The notes: generated by a model not told the origin, from the sequence alone. Numbered from the stretch's first letter, positions 22,155 through 37,138 are shown. The stretch is DNA of 64,000 nucleotides from Sipunculus nudus (GCA_026874595.1 CM049317.1:735108-799107), one strand, 5' to 3'. Numbers and translations are program-made.

Positions 22155-24438
22155 CTCTGTCAGCATCCTAATGAAACTCTGTGGTATACATAACCTGCGT
22201 GTCACAACCTCCGTCAGCATCCTAATGAAACTGTGCGGTACACATAACCTGCGTGTCACAATCTCCGTCACTGAGCATTCTAATGAAAATCTGTGTTACA
22301 CATTACCTGTCTCACAACCTCTGTCAGCATCCTAATGAAACTCTGTGGTACACATAACCTGCGTGTCACAATCTCCGTCAGCATCCTAATGAAAATCTGT
22401 GTTACACATTACGTGTCTCACAACCTCTGTCAGCATCCTAATGAAACTCTGTGGTACACATAACCTGCGTGTCACAACCTCCGTCAGCATCCTAATGAAA
22501 CTGTGTGGTATACATAACCTGCGTGTCACAACCTCTGTCAGCATCCGAATGAAACTGTGTGGTACACATAACCTGCGTGTCACAACCTCCGTCAGCATCC
22601 TAATGAAACTCTGTGGTACACATAACCTGTCTCACAACCTCTGTCAGCATCCTAATGAAACTCTGTGGTATACATAACCTGCGTGTCACAACCTCCGTCA
22701 GCATCCTGATGAAACTGTGTGGTACACATAACCTGCGTGTCACAACCTCCGTCAGCATCCTAATGAAACTGTGCGGTACACATAACCTGCGTGTCACAAC
22801 CTCCGTCACTGAGCATTCTAATGAAAATTTGTATTACACATTACGCGCTCACAACCTCTGTCAGCATCCTAATGAAACTCTGTGGTACACATAACCTGCG
22901 TGTCACAATCTCCGTCAGCATCCTAATGAAAATCTGTGTTACACATTACGTGTCTCACAACCTCTGTCAGCATCCTAATGAAACTCTGTGGTACACATAA
23001 CCTGCGTGTCACAACCTCCGTCAGCATCCTAATGAAACTCTGTGGTACACATAACCTGGGTGTCACAACCTCCGACAGCATCCTAATGAAACTGTGTGGT
23101 ACACATAACCTGCGTGTCACAACCTCCGTCAGCATCCTAATGAAACTCTGTGGTACACATAACCTGTCTCACAACCTCTATCAGCATCCTAATGAAACTC
23201 TGTGGTATACATAACCTGCGTGTCACAACCTCCGTCAGCATCCTAATGAAACTGTGCGGTACACATAACCTGCGTGTCACAACCTCCGTCAGCATCCGAA
23301 TGAAACTCTGTGGTACACATAACCTGCGTGTCACAACCTCCGTCAGCATCCTAATGAAACTGTGTGGTACACATAACCTGCGTGTCACAACCTCCGTCAG
23401 CATCCTAATGAAACTGTGTGGTACACATAACCTGCGTGTCACAACCTCAGTCAGCATCCTAATGAAACTCTGTGGTACACATAACCTGTCTCACAACCTC
23501 TGTCAGCATCCTAATGAAACTCTGTGGTATACATAACCTGCGTGTCACAACCTCCGTCAGCATCCTAATGAAACTGTGTGGTACACATAACCTGCGTGTC
23601 ACAACCTCCGTCACTGAGCATTCTAATGAAAATCTGTGTTACACATTACCTGTCTCACAACCTCTGTCAGCATCCTAATGAAACTCTGTGGTACACATAA
23701 CCTGCGTGTCACAATCTCCGTCAGCATCCTAATGAAAATCTGTGTTACACATTACGTGTCTCACAACCTCTGTCAGCATCCTAATGAAACTCTGTGGTAC
23801 ACATAACCTGCGTGTCACAACCTCTGTCAGCATCCTAATGAAACTGTGTAGTACACATAACCTGCGTGTCACAACCTCTGTCAGCATCCGAATGAAACTG
23901 TGTGGTACACATAACCTGCGTGTCACAACCTCCGTCAGCATCCTAATGAAACTCTGTGGTACACATAACCTGTCTCACAACCTCAGTCAGCATCCTAATG
24001 TAACTCTGTGGTATACATAACCTGCGTGTCACAACCTCCGTCAGCATCCTAATGAAACTGTGCGGTACACATAACCTGCGTGTCACAACCTCCGTCACTG
24101 AGCATTCTAATGAAAATCTGTGTTACACATTACGCGCTCACAACCTCTGTCAGCATCCTAATGAAACTCTGTGGTACACATAACCTGCGTGTCACAATCT
24201 CCGTCAGCATCCTAATGAAAATCTGTGTTACACATTACGTGTCTCACAACTTCTGTCAGCATCCTAATGAAACTCTGTGGTACACATAACCTGCGTGTCA
24301 CAACCTCCGTCAGCATCCTAATGAAACTCTGTGGTACACATAAGCTGCGTGTCACAACCTCCGACAGCATCCTAATGAAACTGTGTGGTACACATAACCT
24401 GCGTGTCACAACCTCCGTCAGCATCCTAATGAAACTCT
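22129..24438 (+). repeat. 2,310-bp higher-order repeat, copy 1
   Basis: First of three blocks with a 2,310-bp period. Order of markers: D (ACCTGTCT) 22,267; C; CCGAATG unit; CCTGATG unit; D (ACGCGCT) 22,804; C; CCTCCGACAGC; CTCTATCAGC (23,175); CCTCAGTCAGC; D (ACCTGTCT) 23,610; CCTCAGTCAGC with ATGTAAC (23,982-24,003); D (ACGCGCT) 24,095; CAACTTCTG; CATAAGCTGCG. Private: GAAAATTTGTATTAC near 22,825. Confidence 0.8.
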
Positions 24439-26748
24439 GTGGTACACATAACCTGTCTCACAACCTCTGTCAGCATCCTAATGAAACTCTGTGGTATACA
24501 TTACCTGCGTGTCACAACCTCCGTCAGCATCCTAATGAAACTGTGCAGTACACATAACCTGCGTGTCACAATCTCCGTCACTGAGCATTCTAATGAAAAT
24601 CTGTGTTACACATTACCTGTCTCACAACCTCTGTCAGCATCCTAATGAAACTCTGTGGTACACATAACCTGCGTGTCACAATCTCCGTCAGCATCCTAAT
24701 GAAAATCTGTGTTACACATTACGTGTCTCACAACCTCTGTCAGCATCCTAATGAAACTCTGTGGTACACATAACCTGCGTGTCACAACCTCCGTCAGCAT
24801 CCTAATGAAACTGTGTGGTATACATAAACTGCGTGTCACAACCTCTGTCAGCATCCGAATGAAACTGTGTGGTACACATAACCTGCGTGTCACAACCTCC
24901 GTCAGCATCCTAATGAAACTCTGTGGTACACATAACCTGTCTCACAACCTCTGTCAGCATCCTAATGAAACTCTGTGGTATACATAACCTGCGTGTCACA
25001 ACCTCCGTCAGCATCCTGATGAAACTGTGTGGTACACATAACCTGCGTGTCACAACCTCCGTCAGCATCCTAATGAAACTGTGCGGTACACATAACCTGC
25101 GTGTCACAACCTCCGTCACTGAGCATTCTAATGAAAATCTGTGTTACACATTACGCGCTCACAACCTCTGTCAGCATCCTAATGAAACTCTGTGGTACAC
25201 ATAACCTGCGTGTCACAATCTCCGTCAGCATCCTAATGAAAATCTGTGTTACACATTACGTGTCTCACAACCTCTGTCAGCATCCTAATGAAACTCTGTG
25301 GTACACATAACCTGCGTGTCACAACCTCCGTCAGCATCCTAATGAAACTCTGTGGTACACATAACCTGGGTGTCACAACCTCCGACAGCATCCTAATGAA
25401 ACTGTGTGGTACACATAACCTGCGTGTCACAACCTCCGTCAGCATCCTAATGAAACTCTGTGGTACACATAACCTGTCCTACAACCTCAGTCAGCATCCT
25501 AATGAAACTCTGTGGTATACATAACCTGCGTGTCACAACCTCCGTCAGCATCCTAATGAAACTGTGCGGTACACATAACCTGCGTGTCACAACCTCCGTC
25601 AGCATCCGAATGAAACTCTGTGGTACACATAACCTGCGTGTCACAACCTCCGTCAGCATCCTAATGAAACTGTGTGGTACACATAACCTGCGTGTCACAA
25701 CCTCCGTCAGCATCCTAATGAAACTGTGTGGTACACATAACCTGCGTGTCACAACCTCAGTCAGCATCCTAATGAAACTCTGTGGTACACATAACCTGTC
25801 TCACAACCTCTGTCAGCATCCTAATGAAACTCTGTGGTATACATAACCTGCGTGTCACAACCTCCGTCAGCATCCTAATGAAACTGTGTGGTACACATAA
25901 CCTGCGTGTCACAACCTCCGTCACTGCGCATTCTAATGAAAATCTGTGTTACACATTACCTGTCTCACAACCTCTGTCAGCATCCTAATGAAACTCTGTG
26001 GTACACATAACCTGCGTGTCACAATCTCCGTCAGCATCCTAATGAAAATCTGTGTTACACATTACGTGTCTCACAACCTCTGTCAGCATCCTAATGAAAC
26101 TCTGTGGTACACATAACCTGCGTGTCACAACCTCCGTCAGCATCCTAATGAAACTGTGTGGTACACATAACCTGCGTGTCACAACCTCTGTCAGCATCCG
26201 AATGAAACTGTGTGGTACACATAACCTGCGTGTCACAACCTCCGTCAGCATCCTAATGAAACTCTGTGGTACACATAACCTGTCTCACAACCTCAGTCAG
26301 CATCCTAATGTAACTCTGTGGTATACATAACCTGCGTGTCACAACCTCCGTCAGCATCCTAATGAAACTGTGCGGTACACATAACCTGCGTGTCACAACC
26401 TCCGTCACTGAGCATTCTAATGAAAATCTGTGTTACACATTACGCGCTCACAACCTCTGTCAGCATCCTAATGAAACTCTGTGGTACACATAACCTGCGT
26501 GTCACAATCTCCGTCAGCATCCTAATGAAAATCTGTGTTACACATTACGTGTCTCACAACTTCTGTCAGCATCCTAATGAAACTCTGTGGTACACATAAC
26601 CTGCGTGTCACAACCTCCGTCAGCATCCTAATGAAACTCTGTGGTACACATAAGCTGCGTGTCACAACCTCCGACAGCATCCTAATGAAACTGTGTGGTA
26701 CACATAACCTGCGTGTCACAACCTCCGTCAGCATCCTAATGAAACTGT
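24439..26748 (+). repeat. 2,310-bp higher-order repeat, copy 2
   Basis: Directly follows copy 1 and repeats its marker order at exactly 2,310 bp (for example D at 24,577, D at about 25,114, ATGTAAC near 26,310). Private changes: GTGCAGTAC (24,543), CTGTCCTACAAC (25,477) and GTCACTGCGC (25,922). Confidence 0.8.
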
Positions 26749-27284
26749 GCGGTACACATAACCTGTCTCACAACCTCTGTCAGCATCCTAATGAAACTCT
26801 GTGGTATACATAACCTGCGTGTCACAACCTCTGTCAGCATCCTAATGAAACTCTGTGGTATACATAACCTGCGTCTCACAACCTCCGTCAGCATCCTAAT
26901 GAAACTCTGTGGTACACATAACCTGTCTCACAACCTCTGTCAGCATCCTAATGAAACTCTGTGGTATACATAACCTGCCTGTCACAACCTCCGTTAGCAT
27001 CCTAATGAAACTGTGCGGTACACATAACTTGCGTGTCACAACCTCTGTCAGCATCCGAATGAAACTCTGTGGTACACATAACCTGCGTGTCACAACCTCC
27101 GTCAGCATCCTAATGAAACTGTGTGGTACACATAACCTGCGTGTCACAACCTCCGTCAGCATCCTAATGAAACTGTGTGGTACACATAACCTGCGTGTCA
27201 CAACCTCCGTCAGCATCCTAATGAAACTGTGTGGTACACATAACCTGCGTGTCACAACCTCAGTCAGCATCCTAATGAAACTCT
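26749..27284 (+). repeat. 536-bp insert between 2,310-bp repeats
   Basis: Separates copy 2 from copy 3. It carries two consecutive GGTATAC units, CTGCGTCTCAC, CTGCCTGTCAC with CCGTTAGC, then a run of 54-bp units. A related insert occurs at 41.54-42.07 kb and a partial relative at 19.06-19.25 kb, so it is a transposed or retained older segment rather than new sequence. Confidence 0.65.
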
Positions 27285-29594
27285 GTGGTACACATAACCT
27301 GTCTCACAACCTCTGTCAGCATCCTAATGAAACTCTGTGTTATACATAACCTGCGTGTCACAACCTCCGTCAGCATCCTAATGAAACTGTGCGGTACACA
27401 TAACCTGCGTGTCACAATCTCCGTCACTGAGCATTCTAATGAAAATCTGTGTTACACATTACCTGTCTCACAACCTCTGTCAGCATCCTAATGAAACTCT
27501 GTGGTACACATAACCTGCGTGTCACAATCTCCGTCAGCATCCTAATGAAAATCTGTGTTACACATTACGTGTCTCACAACCTCTGTCAGCATCCTAATGA
27601 AACTCTGTGGTACACATAACCTGCGTGTCACAACCTCCGTCAGCATCCTAATGAAACTGTGTGGTAAACATAACCTGCGTGTCACAACCTCTGTCAGCAT
27701 CCGAATGAAACTGTGTGGTACACATAACCTGCGTGTCACAACTTCCGTCAGCATCCTAATGAAACTCTGTGGTACACATAACCTGTCTCACAACCTCTGT
27801 CAGCATCCTAATGAAACTCTGTGGTATACATAACCTGCGTGTCACAACCTCCGTCAGCATCCTGATGAAACTGTGTGGTACACATAACCTGCGTGTCACA
27901 ACCTCCGTCAGCATCCTAATGAAACTGTGCGGTACACATAACCTGCGTGTCACAACCTCCGTCACTGAGCATTCTAATGAAAATCTGTGTTACACATTAC
28001 GCGCTCACAACCTCTGTCAGCATCCTAATGAAACTCTGTGGTACACATAACCTGCGTGTCACAATCTCCGTCAGCATCCTAATGAAAATCTGTGTTACAC
28101 ATTACGTGTCTCACAACCTCTGTCAGCATCCTAATGAAACTCTGTGGTACACATAACCTGCGTGTCACAACCTCCGTCAGCATCCTAATGAAACTCTGTG
28201 GTACACATAACCTGCGTGTCACAACCTCCGACAGCATCCTAATGAAACTGTGTGGTACACATAACCTGCGTGTCACAACCTCCGTCAGCATCCTAATGAA
28301 ACTCTGTGGTACACATAACCTGTCTCACAACCTCTATCAGCATCCTAATGAAACTCTGTGGTATACATAACCTGCGTGTCACAACCTCCGTCAGCATCCT
28401 AATGAAACTGTGTGGTACACATAACCTGCGTGTCACAACCTCCGTCAGCATCCGAATGAAACTCTGTGGTACACATAACCTGCGTGTCACAACCTCCGTC
28501 AGCATCCTAATGAAACTGTGTGGTACACATAACCTGCGTGTCACAACCTCCGTCAGCATCCTAATGAAACTGTGTGGTACACATAACCTGCGTGTCACAA
28601 CCTCAGTCAGCATCCTAATGAAACTCTGTGGTACACATAACCTGTCTCACAACCTCTGTCAGCATCCTAATGAAACTCTGTGGTATACATAACCTGCCTG
28701 TCACAACCTCCGTCAGCATCCTAATGAAACTGTGTGGTACACATAACCTGCGTGTCACAACCTCCGTCACTGAGCATTCTAATGAAAATCTGTGTTACAC
28801 ATTACCTGTCTCACAACCTCTGTCAGCATCCTAATGAAACTCTGTGGTACACATAACCTGCGTGTCACAATCTCCGTCAGCATCCTAATGAAAATCTGTG
28901 TTACACATTACGTGTCTCACAACCTCTGTCAGCATCCTAATGAAACTCTGTGGTACACATAACCTGCGTGTCACAACCTCCGTCAGCATCCTAATGAAAC
29001 TGTGTGGTACACATAACCTGCGTGTCACAACCTCTGTCAGCATCCGAATGAAACTGTGTGGTACACATAACCTGCGTGTCACAACCTCCGTCAGCATCCT
29101 AATGAAACTCTGTGGTACACATAACCTGTCTCACAACCTCAGTCAGCATCCTAATGAAACTCTGTGGTATACATAACCTGCGTGTCACAACCTCCGTCAG
29201 CATCCTAATGAAACTGTGCGGTACACATAACCTGCGTGTCACAACCTCCGTCACTGAGCATTCTAATGAAAATCTGTGTTACACATTACGCGCTCACAAC
29301 CTCTGTCAGCATCCTAATGAAACTCTGTGGTACACATAACCTGCGTGTCACAATCTCCGTCAGCATCCTAATGAAAATCTGTGTTACACATTACGTGTCT
29401 CACAACTTCTGTCAGCATCCTAATGAAACTCTGTGGTACACATAACCTGCGTGTCACAACCTCCGTCAGCATCCTAATGAAACTCTGTGGTACACATAAG
29501 CTGCGTGTCACAACCTCCGACAGCATCCTAATGAAACTGTGTGGTACACATAACCTGCGTGTCACAACCTCCGTCAGCATCCTAATGAAACTCT
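27285..29594 (+). repeat. 2,310-bp higher-order repeat, copy 3
   Basis: Resumes the copy 1 and 2 order at offset 2,846 from copy 2 (2,310 plus the 536-bp insert). Private: GTGTTATACATAAC (27,338) and GGTAAACATAAC (27,664). A fourth copy begins at 29,595 but departs from register after about 600 bp. Confidence 0.75.
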
Positions 29595-30662
29595 GTGGTA
29601 CACATAACCTGTCTCACAACCTCTGTCAGCATCCTAATGAAACTCTGTGGTATACATAACCTGCGTGTCACAACCTCCGTCAGCATCCTAATGAAACTGT
29701 GCGGTACACATAACCTGCGTGTCACAACCTCCGTCACTGAGCATTCTAATGAAAATCTGTGTTACACATTACCTGTCTCACAACCTCTGTCAGCATCCTA
29801 ATGAAACTCTGTGGTACACATAACCTGCGTGTCACAATCTCCGTCAGCATCCTAATGAAAATCTGTGTTACACATTACGTGTCTCACAACCTCTGTCAGC
29901 ATCCTAATGAAACTCTGTGGTACACATAACCTGCGTGTCACAACCTCCGTCAGCATCCTAATGAAACTGTGTGGTACACATAACCTGCGTGTCACAACCT
30001 CTGTCAGCATCCGAATGAAACTGTGTGGTACACATAACCTGCGTGTCACAACCTCCGTCAGCATCCTAATGAAACTCTGTGGTACACATAACCTGTCTCA
30101 CAACCTCAGTCAGCATCCTAATGAAACTCTGTGGTATACATAACCTGCGTGTCACAACCTCCGTCAGCATCCTAATGAAACTGTGCGGTACACATAACCT
30201 GCGTGTCACAACCTCCGTCACTGAGCATTCTAATGAAAATCTGTGTTACACATTACGCGCTCACAACCTCTGTCAGCATCCTAATGAAACTCTGTGGTAC
30301 ACATAACCTGCGTGTCACAATCTCCGTCAGCATCCTAATGAAAATCTGTGTTACACATTACGTGTCTCACAACTTCTGTCAGCATCCTAATGAAACTCTG
30401 TGGTACACATAACCTGCGTGTCACAACCTCCGTCAGCATCCTAATGAAACTCTGTGGTACACATAAGCTGCGTGTCACAACCTCCGACAGCATCCTAATG
30501 AAACTGTGTGGTACACATAACCTGCGTGTCACAACCTCCGTCAGCATCCTAATGAAACTCTGTGGTACACATAACCTGTCTCACAACCTCTGTCAGCATC
30601 CTAATGAAACTCTGTGGTATACATAAACTGCGTGTCACAACCTCCGTCAGCATCCTAATGAA
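28735..30662 (+). repeat. 967-bp tandem duplication, first occurrence
   Basis: About 28,735-29,695 is repeated as 29,702-30,662 at a 967-bp offset. Each copy runs D (ACCTGTCT), C, CCGAATG unit, CCTCAGTCAGC B-Q step, D (ACGCGCT), CAACTTCTG, CATAAGCTGCG, CCTCCGACAGC. The copies differ to the left (GTGTGG at 28,732, GTGCGG at 29,699) and to the right, which fixes the boundaries. Confidence 0.75.
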
Positions 30663-30972
30663 ACTCTGTGGTACACATAACCTGTCTCACAACTTCTGTC
30701 AGCATCCTAATGAAACTCTGTGGTATACATAACCTGCCTGTCACAACCTCCGTTAGCATCCTAATGAAACTGTGCGGTACACATAACCTGTCTCACAACC
30801 TCTGTCAGCATCCTAATGAAACTCTGTGGTATACATAACCTGCGTGTCACAACCTCCGTCAGCATCCTAATGAAACTGTGCGGTACACATAACCTGTCTC
30901 ACAACCTCCGTCAGCATCCTAATGAAACTCTGTGGTATACTTAACCTGCGTGTCACAACCTCCGTCAGCATC

Positions 30973-31399
30973 CTAATGAAACTCTGTGGTACACATAACC
31001 TGTCTCACAACCTCTGTCAGCATCCTAATGAAACTCTGTGGTATACATAACCTGCGTGTCACAACCTCCGTCAGCATCCTAATGAAACTGTGCGGTACAC
31101 ATAACCTGTGTGTCACAACCTCCGTCAGCATCCTAATGAAACTGTGTGGTACACATAACCTGCGTGTCACAACCTCCGTCAGCATCCTAATGAAACTCTG
31201 TGGTACACATAACCTGTCTCACAACCTCTGTCAGCATCCTAATGAAACTCTGTGGTATACATAACCTGCGTGTCACAACCTCCGTCAGCATCCTAATGAA
31301 ACTGTGCGGTACACATAACCTGTGTGTCACAACCTCCGTCAGCATCCTAATGAAACTGTGTGGTACACATAACCTGCGTGTCACAACCTCCGTCAGCAT
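30973..31399 (+). repeat. 214-bp tetramer in tandem (B, Q, R, A)
   Basis: Two successive 214-bp units of identical marker content: a B boundary, Q with GGTATAC, R with GTGCGG and CTGTGTGT, then A with GTGTGG. The same tandem tetramers recur near 19.5, 33.6, 36.2, 45.0, 46.4, 51.5, 54.5, 56.0, 58.8 and 60.2 kb. Confidence 0.8.
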
Positions 31400-31869
31400 C
31401 CTAATGAAACTCTGTGGTACACATAACCTGTCTCACAACCTCTGTCAGCATCCTAATGAAACTCTGTGGTATACATAACCTGCGTGTCACAACCTCTCTC
31501 AGCATCCTAATGAAACTGTGCGGTACACATAACCTGCGTGTCACAACCTCCGTCAGCATCCTAATGAAACTCTGTGGTACACATAACCTGTCTCACAACC
31601 TCTGTCAGCATCCTAATGAAACTCTGTGGTATACATAACCTGTGTGTCACAACCTCCGTCAGCATCCTGATGAAACTGTGTGGTAGACATAACCTGCGTG
31701 TCACAACCTCCGTCAGCATCCTAATGAAACTGTGCGGTACACATAACCTGCGTGTCACAACCTCCGTCACTGAGCATTCTAATGAAAATCTGTGTTACAC
31801 ATTACGCGCTCACAACCTCTGTCAGCATCCTAATGAAACTCTGTGGTACACATAACCTGCGTGTCACAA

Positions 31870-34262
31870 TCTCCGTCAGCATCCTAATGAAAATCTGTGT
31901 TACACATTACGTGTCTCACAACCTCTGTCAGCATCCTAATGAAACTCTGTGGTACACATAACCTGCGTGTCACAACCTCCGTCAGCATCCTAATGAAACT
32001 CTGTGGTACACATAACCTGCGTGTCACAACCTCCGACAGCATCCTAATGAAACTGTGTGGTACACATAACCTGCGTGTCACAACCTCCGTCAGCATCCTA
32101 ATGAAACTCTGTGGTACACATAACCTGTCTCACAACCTCTGTCAGCATCCTAATGAAACTCTGTGGTATACATAACCTGCGTGTCACAACCTCCGTCAGC
32201 ATCCTAATGAAACTGTGCGGTACACATAACCTGCGTGTCACAACCTCCGTCAGCATCCGAATGAAACTCTGTGGTACACATAACCTGCGTGTCACAACCT
32301 CCGTCAGCATCCTAATGAAACTGTGTGGTACACATAACCTGCGTGTCACAACCTCCGTCAGCATCCTAATGAAACTGTGTGGTACACATAACCTGCGTGT
32401 CACAACCTCAGTCAGCATCCTAATGAAACTCTGTGGTACACATAACCTGTCTCACAACCTCTGTCAGCATCCTAATGAAACTCTGTGGTATACATAACCT
32501 GCGTGTCACAACCTCCGTCAGCATCCTAATGAAACTGTGCGGTACACATAACCTGCGTGTCACAACCTCCGTCACTGAGCATTCTAATGAAAATCTGTGT
32601 TACACATTACCTGTCTCACAACCTCTGTCAGCATCCTAATGAAACTCTGTGGTACACATAACCTGCGTGTCACAATCTCCGTCAGCATCCTAATGAAAAT
32701 CTGTGTTACACATTACGTGTCTCACAACCTCTGTCAGCATCCTAATGAAACTCTGTGGTACACATAACCTGCGTGTCACAACCTCCGTCAGCATCCTAAT
32801 GAAACTGTGTGGTACACATAACCTGCGTGTCACAACCTCTGTCAGCATCCGAATGAAACTGTGTGGTACACATAACCTGCGTGTCACAACCTCCGTCAGC
32901 ATCCTAATGAAACTCTGTGGTACACATAACCTGTCTCACAACCTCTGTCAGCATCCTAATGAAACTCTGTGGTATACATAACCTGCGTGTCACAACCTCC
33001 GTCAGCATCCTGATGAAACTGTGTGGTACACATAACCTGCGTGTCACAACCTCCGTCAGCATCCTAATGAAACTGTGCGGTACACATAACCTGCGTGTCA
33101 TAACCTCCGTCACTGAGCATTCTAATGAAAATCTGTGTTACACATTACGCGCTCACAACCTCTGTCAGCATCCTAATGAAACTCTGTGGTACACATAACC
33201 TGCGTGTCACAATCTCCGTCAGCATCCTAATGAAACTGTGCGGTACACATAACCTGTCTCACAACCTCCGTCAGCATGCTAATGAAACTCTGTGGTACAC
33301 ATAACCTGTCTCACAACCTCTGTCAGCATCCTAATGAAACTCTGTGGTATACATAACCTGCCTGTCACAACCTCCGTCAGCATCCTAATGAAACTGTGCG
33401 GTACACATAACCTGTCTCACAACCTCTGTCAGCATCCTAATGAAACTCTGTGGTATACATAACCTGCGTGTCACAACCTCCGTCAGCATCCTAATGAAAC
33501 TGTGCGGTACACATAACCTGTCTCACAACCTCCGTCAGCATCCTAATGAAACTCTGTGGTATACTTAACCTGCGTGTCACAACCTCCGTCAGCATCCTAA
33601 TGAAACTCTGTGGTACACATAACCTGTCTCACAACCTCTGTCAGCATCCTAATGAAACTCTGTGGTATACATAACCTGCGTGTCACAACCTCCGTCAGCA
33701 TCCTAATGAAACTGTGCGGTACACATAACCTGTGTGTCACAACCTCCGTCAGCATCCTAATGAAACTGTGTGGTACACATAACCTGCGTGTCACAACCTC
33801 CGTCAGCATCCTAATGAAACTCTGTGGTACACATAACCTGTCTCACAACCTCTGTCAGCATCCTAATGAAACTCTGTGGTATACATAACCTGCGTGTCAC
33901 AACCTCCGTCAGCATCCTAATGAAACTGTGCGGTACACATAACCTGTGTGTCACAACCTCCGTCAGCATCCTAATGAAACTGTGTGGTACACATAACCTG
34001 CGTGTCACAACCTCCGTCAGCATCCTAATGAAACTCTGTGGTACACATAACCTGTCTCACAACCTCTGTCAGCATCCTAATGAAACTCTGTGGTATACAT
34101 AACCTGCGTGTCACAACCTCTCTCAGCATCCTAATGAAACTGTGCGGTACACATAACCTGCGTGTCACAATCTCCGTCAGCATCCTAATGAAAATCTGTG
34201 TTACACATTACGTGTCTCACAACCTCTGTCAGCATCCTAATGAAACTCTGTGGTATACATAA
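31870..34262 (+). repeat. 2,621-bp repeat, copy 1
   Basis: Recurs at about 34,491-36,883. Marker order: C, CCTCCGACAGC, CCGAATG multimer, CCTCAGTCAGC, D (ACCTGTCT), C, CCTGATG unit, CGTGTCATAACC (33,097 and 35,718) with D (ACGCGCT), GCATGCTAATG (33,276 and 35,897), GGTATACTTAACC, tetramers, CCTCTCTCAGC, C. Confidence 0.75.
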
Positions 34263-34490
34263 CCTGCGTGTCACAACCTCCGTCAGCATCCTAATGAAAC
34301 TGTGTGGTACACATAACCTGCGTGTCACAACCTCCGTCAGCATCCTAATGAAACTCTGTGGTACACATAACCTGTCTCACAACCTCTGTCAGCATCCTAA
34401 TGAAACTCTGTGGTATACATAACCTGCGTGTCACAACCTCTCTCAGCATCCTAATGAAACTGTGCGGTACACATAACCTGCGTGTCACAA

Positions 34491-36883
34491 TCTCCGTCAG
34501 CATCCTAATGAAAATCTGTGTTACACATTACGTGTCTCACAACCTCTGTCAGCATCCTAATGAAACTCTGTGGTACACATAACCTGCGTGTCACAACCTC
34601 CGTCAGCATCCTAATGAAACTCTGTGGTACACATAACCTGCGTGTCACAACCTCCGACAGCATCCTAATGAAACTGTGTGGTACACATAACCTGCGTGTC
34701 ACAACCTCCGTCAGCATCCTAATGAAACTCTGTGGTACACATAACCTGTCTCACAACCTCTGTCAGCATCCTAATGAAACTCTGTGGTATACATAACCTG
34801 CGTGTCACAACCTCCGTCAGCATCCTAATGAAACTGTGCGGTACACATAACCTGCGTGTCACAACCTCCGTCAGCATCCGAATGAAACTCTGTGGTACAC
34901 ATAACCTGCGTGTCACAACCTCCGTCAGCATCCTAATGAAACTGTGTGGTACACATAACCTGCGTGTCACAACCTCCGTCAGCATCCTAATGAAACTGTG
35001 TGGTACACATAACCTGCGTGTCACAACCTCAGTCAGCATCCTAATGAAACTCTGTGGTACACATAACCTGTCTCACAACCTCTGTCAGCATCCTAATGAA
35101 ACTCTGTGGTATACATAACCTGCGTGTCACAACCTCCGTCAGCATCCTAATGAAACTGTGCGGTACACATAACCTGCGTGTCACAACCTCCGTCACTGAG
35201 CATTCTAATGAAAATCTGTGTTACACATTACCTGTCTCACAACCTCTGTCAGCATCCTAATGAAACTCTGTGGTACACATAACCTGCGTGTCACAATCTC
35301 CGTCAGCATCCTAATGAAAATCTGTGTTACACATTACGTGTCTCACAACCTCTGTCAGCATCCTAATGAAACTCTGTGGTACACATAACCTGCGTGTCAC
35401 AACCTCCGTCAGCATCCTAATGAAACTGTGTGGTACACATAACCTGCGTGTCACAACCTCTGTCAGCATCCGAATGAAACTGTGTGGTACACATAACCTG
35501 CGTGTCACAACCTCCGTCAGCATCCTAATGAAACTCTGTGGTACACATAACCTGTCTCACAACCTCTGTCAGCATCCTAATGAAACTCTGTGGTATACAT
35601 AACCTGCGTGTCACAACCTCCGTCAGCATCCTGATGAAACTGTGTGGTACACATAACCTGCGTGTCACAACCTCCGTCAGCATCCTAATGAAACTGTGCG
35701 GTACACATAACCTGCGTGTCATAACCTCCGTCACTGAGCATTCTAATGAAAATCTGTGTTACACATTACGCGCTCACAACCTCTGTCAGCATCCTAATGA
35801 AACTCTGTGGTACACATAACCTGCGTGTCACAATCTCCGTCAGCATCCTAATGAAACTGTGCGGTACACATAACCTGTCTCACAACCTCCGTCAGCATGC
35901 TAATGAAACTCTGTGGTACACATAACCTGTCTCACAACCTCTGTCAGCATCCTAATGAAACTCTGTGGTATACATAACCTGCCTGTCACAACCTCCGTCA
36001 GCATCCTAATGAAACTGTGCGGTACACATAACCTGTCTCACAACCTCTGTCAGCATCCTAATGAAACTCTGTGGTATACATAACCTGCGTGTCACAACCT
36101 CCGTCAGCATCCTAATGAAACTGTGCGGTACACATAACCTGTCTCACAACCTCCGTCAGCATCCTAATGAAACTCTGTGGTATACTTAACCTGCGTGTCA
36201 CAACCTCCGTCAGCATCCTAATGAAACTCTGTGGTACACATAACCTGTCTCACAACCTCTGTCAGCATCCTAATGAAACTCTGTGGTATACATAACCTGC
36301 GTGTCACAACCTCCGTCAGCATCCTAATGAAACTGTGCGGTACACATAACCTGTGTGTCACAACCTCCGTCAGCATCCTAATGAAACTGTGTGGTACACA
36401 TAACCTGCGTGTCACAACCTCCGTCAGCATCCTAATGAAACTCTGTGGTACACATAACCTGTCTCACAACCTCTGTCAGCATCCTAATGAAACTCTGTGG
36501 TATACATAACCTGCGTGTCACAACCTCCGTCAGCATCCTAATGAAACTGTGCGGTACACATAACCTGTGTGTCACAACCTCCGTCAGCATCCTAATGAAA
36601 CTGTGTGGTACACATAACCTGCGTGTCACAACCTCCGTCAGCATCCTAATGAAACTCTGTGGTACACATAACCTGTCTCACAACCTCTGTCAGCATCCTA
36701 ATGAAACTCTGTGGTATACATAACCTGCGTGTCACAACCTCTCTCAGCATCCTAATGAAACTGTGCGGTACACATAACCTGCGTGTCACAATCTCCGTCA
36801 GCATCCTAATGAAAATCTGTGTTACACATTACGTGTCTCACAACCTCTGTCAGCATCCTAATGAAACTCTGTGGTATACATAA
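34491..36883 (+). repeat. 2,621-bp repeat, copy 2
   Basis: Copy of 31,870-34,262. About 228 bp (34,263-34,490) lies between copies and includes an extra 160-bp step (CCTCTCTCAGC at 34,116 and 34,436). Confidence 0.75.
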
Positions 36884-37138
36884 CCTGCGTGTCACAATCT
36901 CCGTCAGCATCCTAATGAAAATCTGTGTTACACATTACGTGTCTCACAACCTCTGTCAGCATCCTAATGAAACTCTGTGGTACACATAACCTGCGTGTCA
37001 CAACCTCCGTCAGCATCCTAATGAAACTGTGTGGTACACATAACCTGCGTGTCACAACCTCCGTCAGCATCCTAATGAAACTGTGTGGTACACATAACCT
37101 GCGTGTCACAACCTCCGTCAGCATCCTAATGAAACTCT

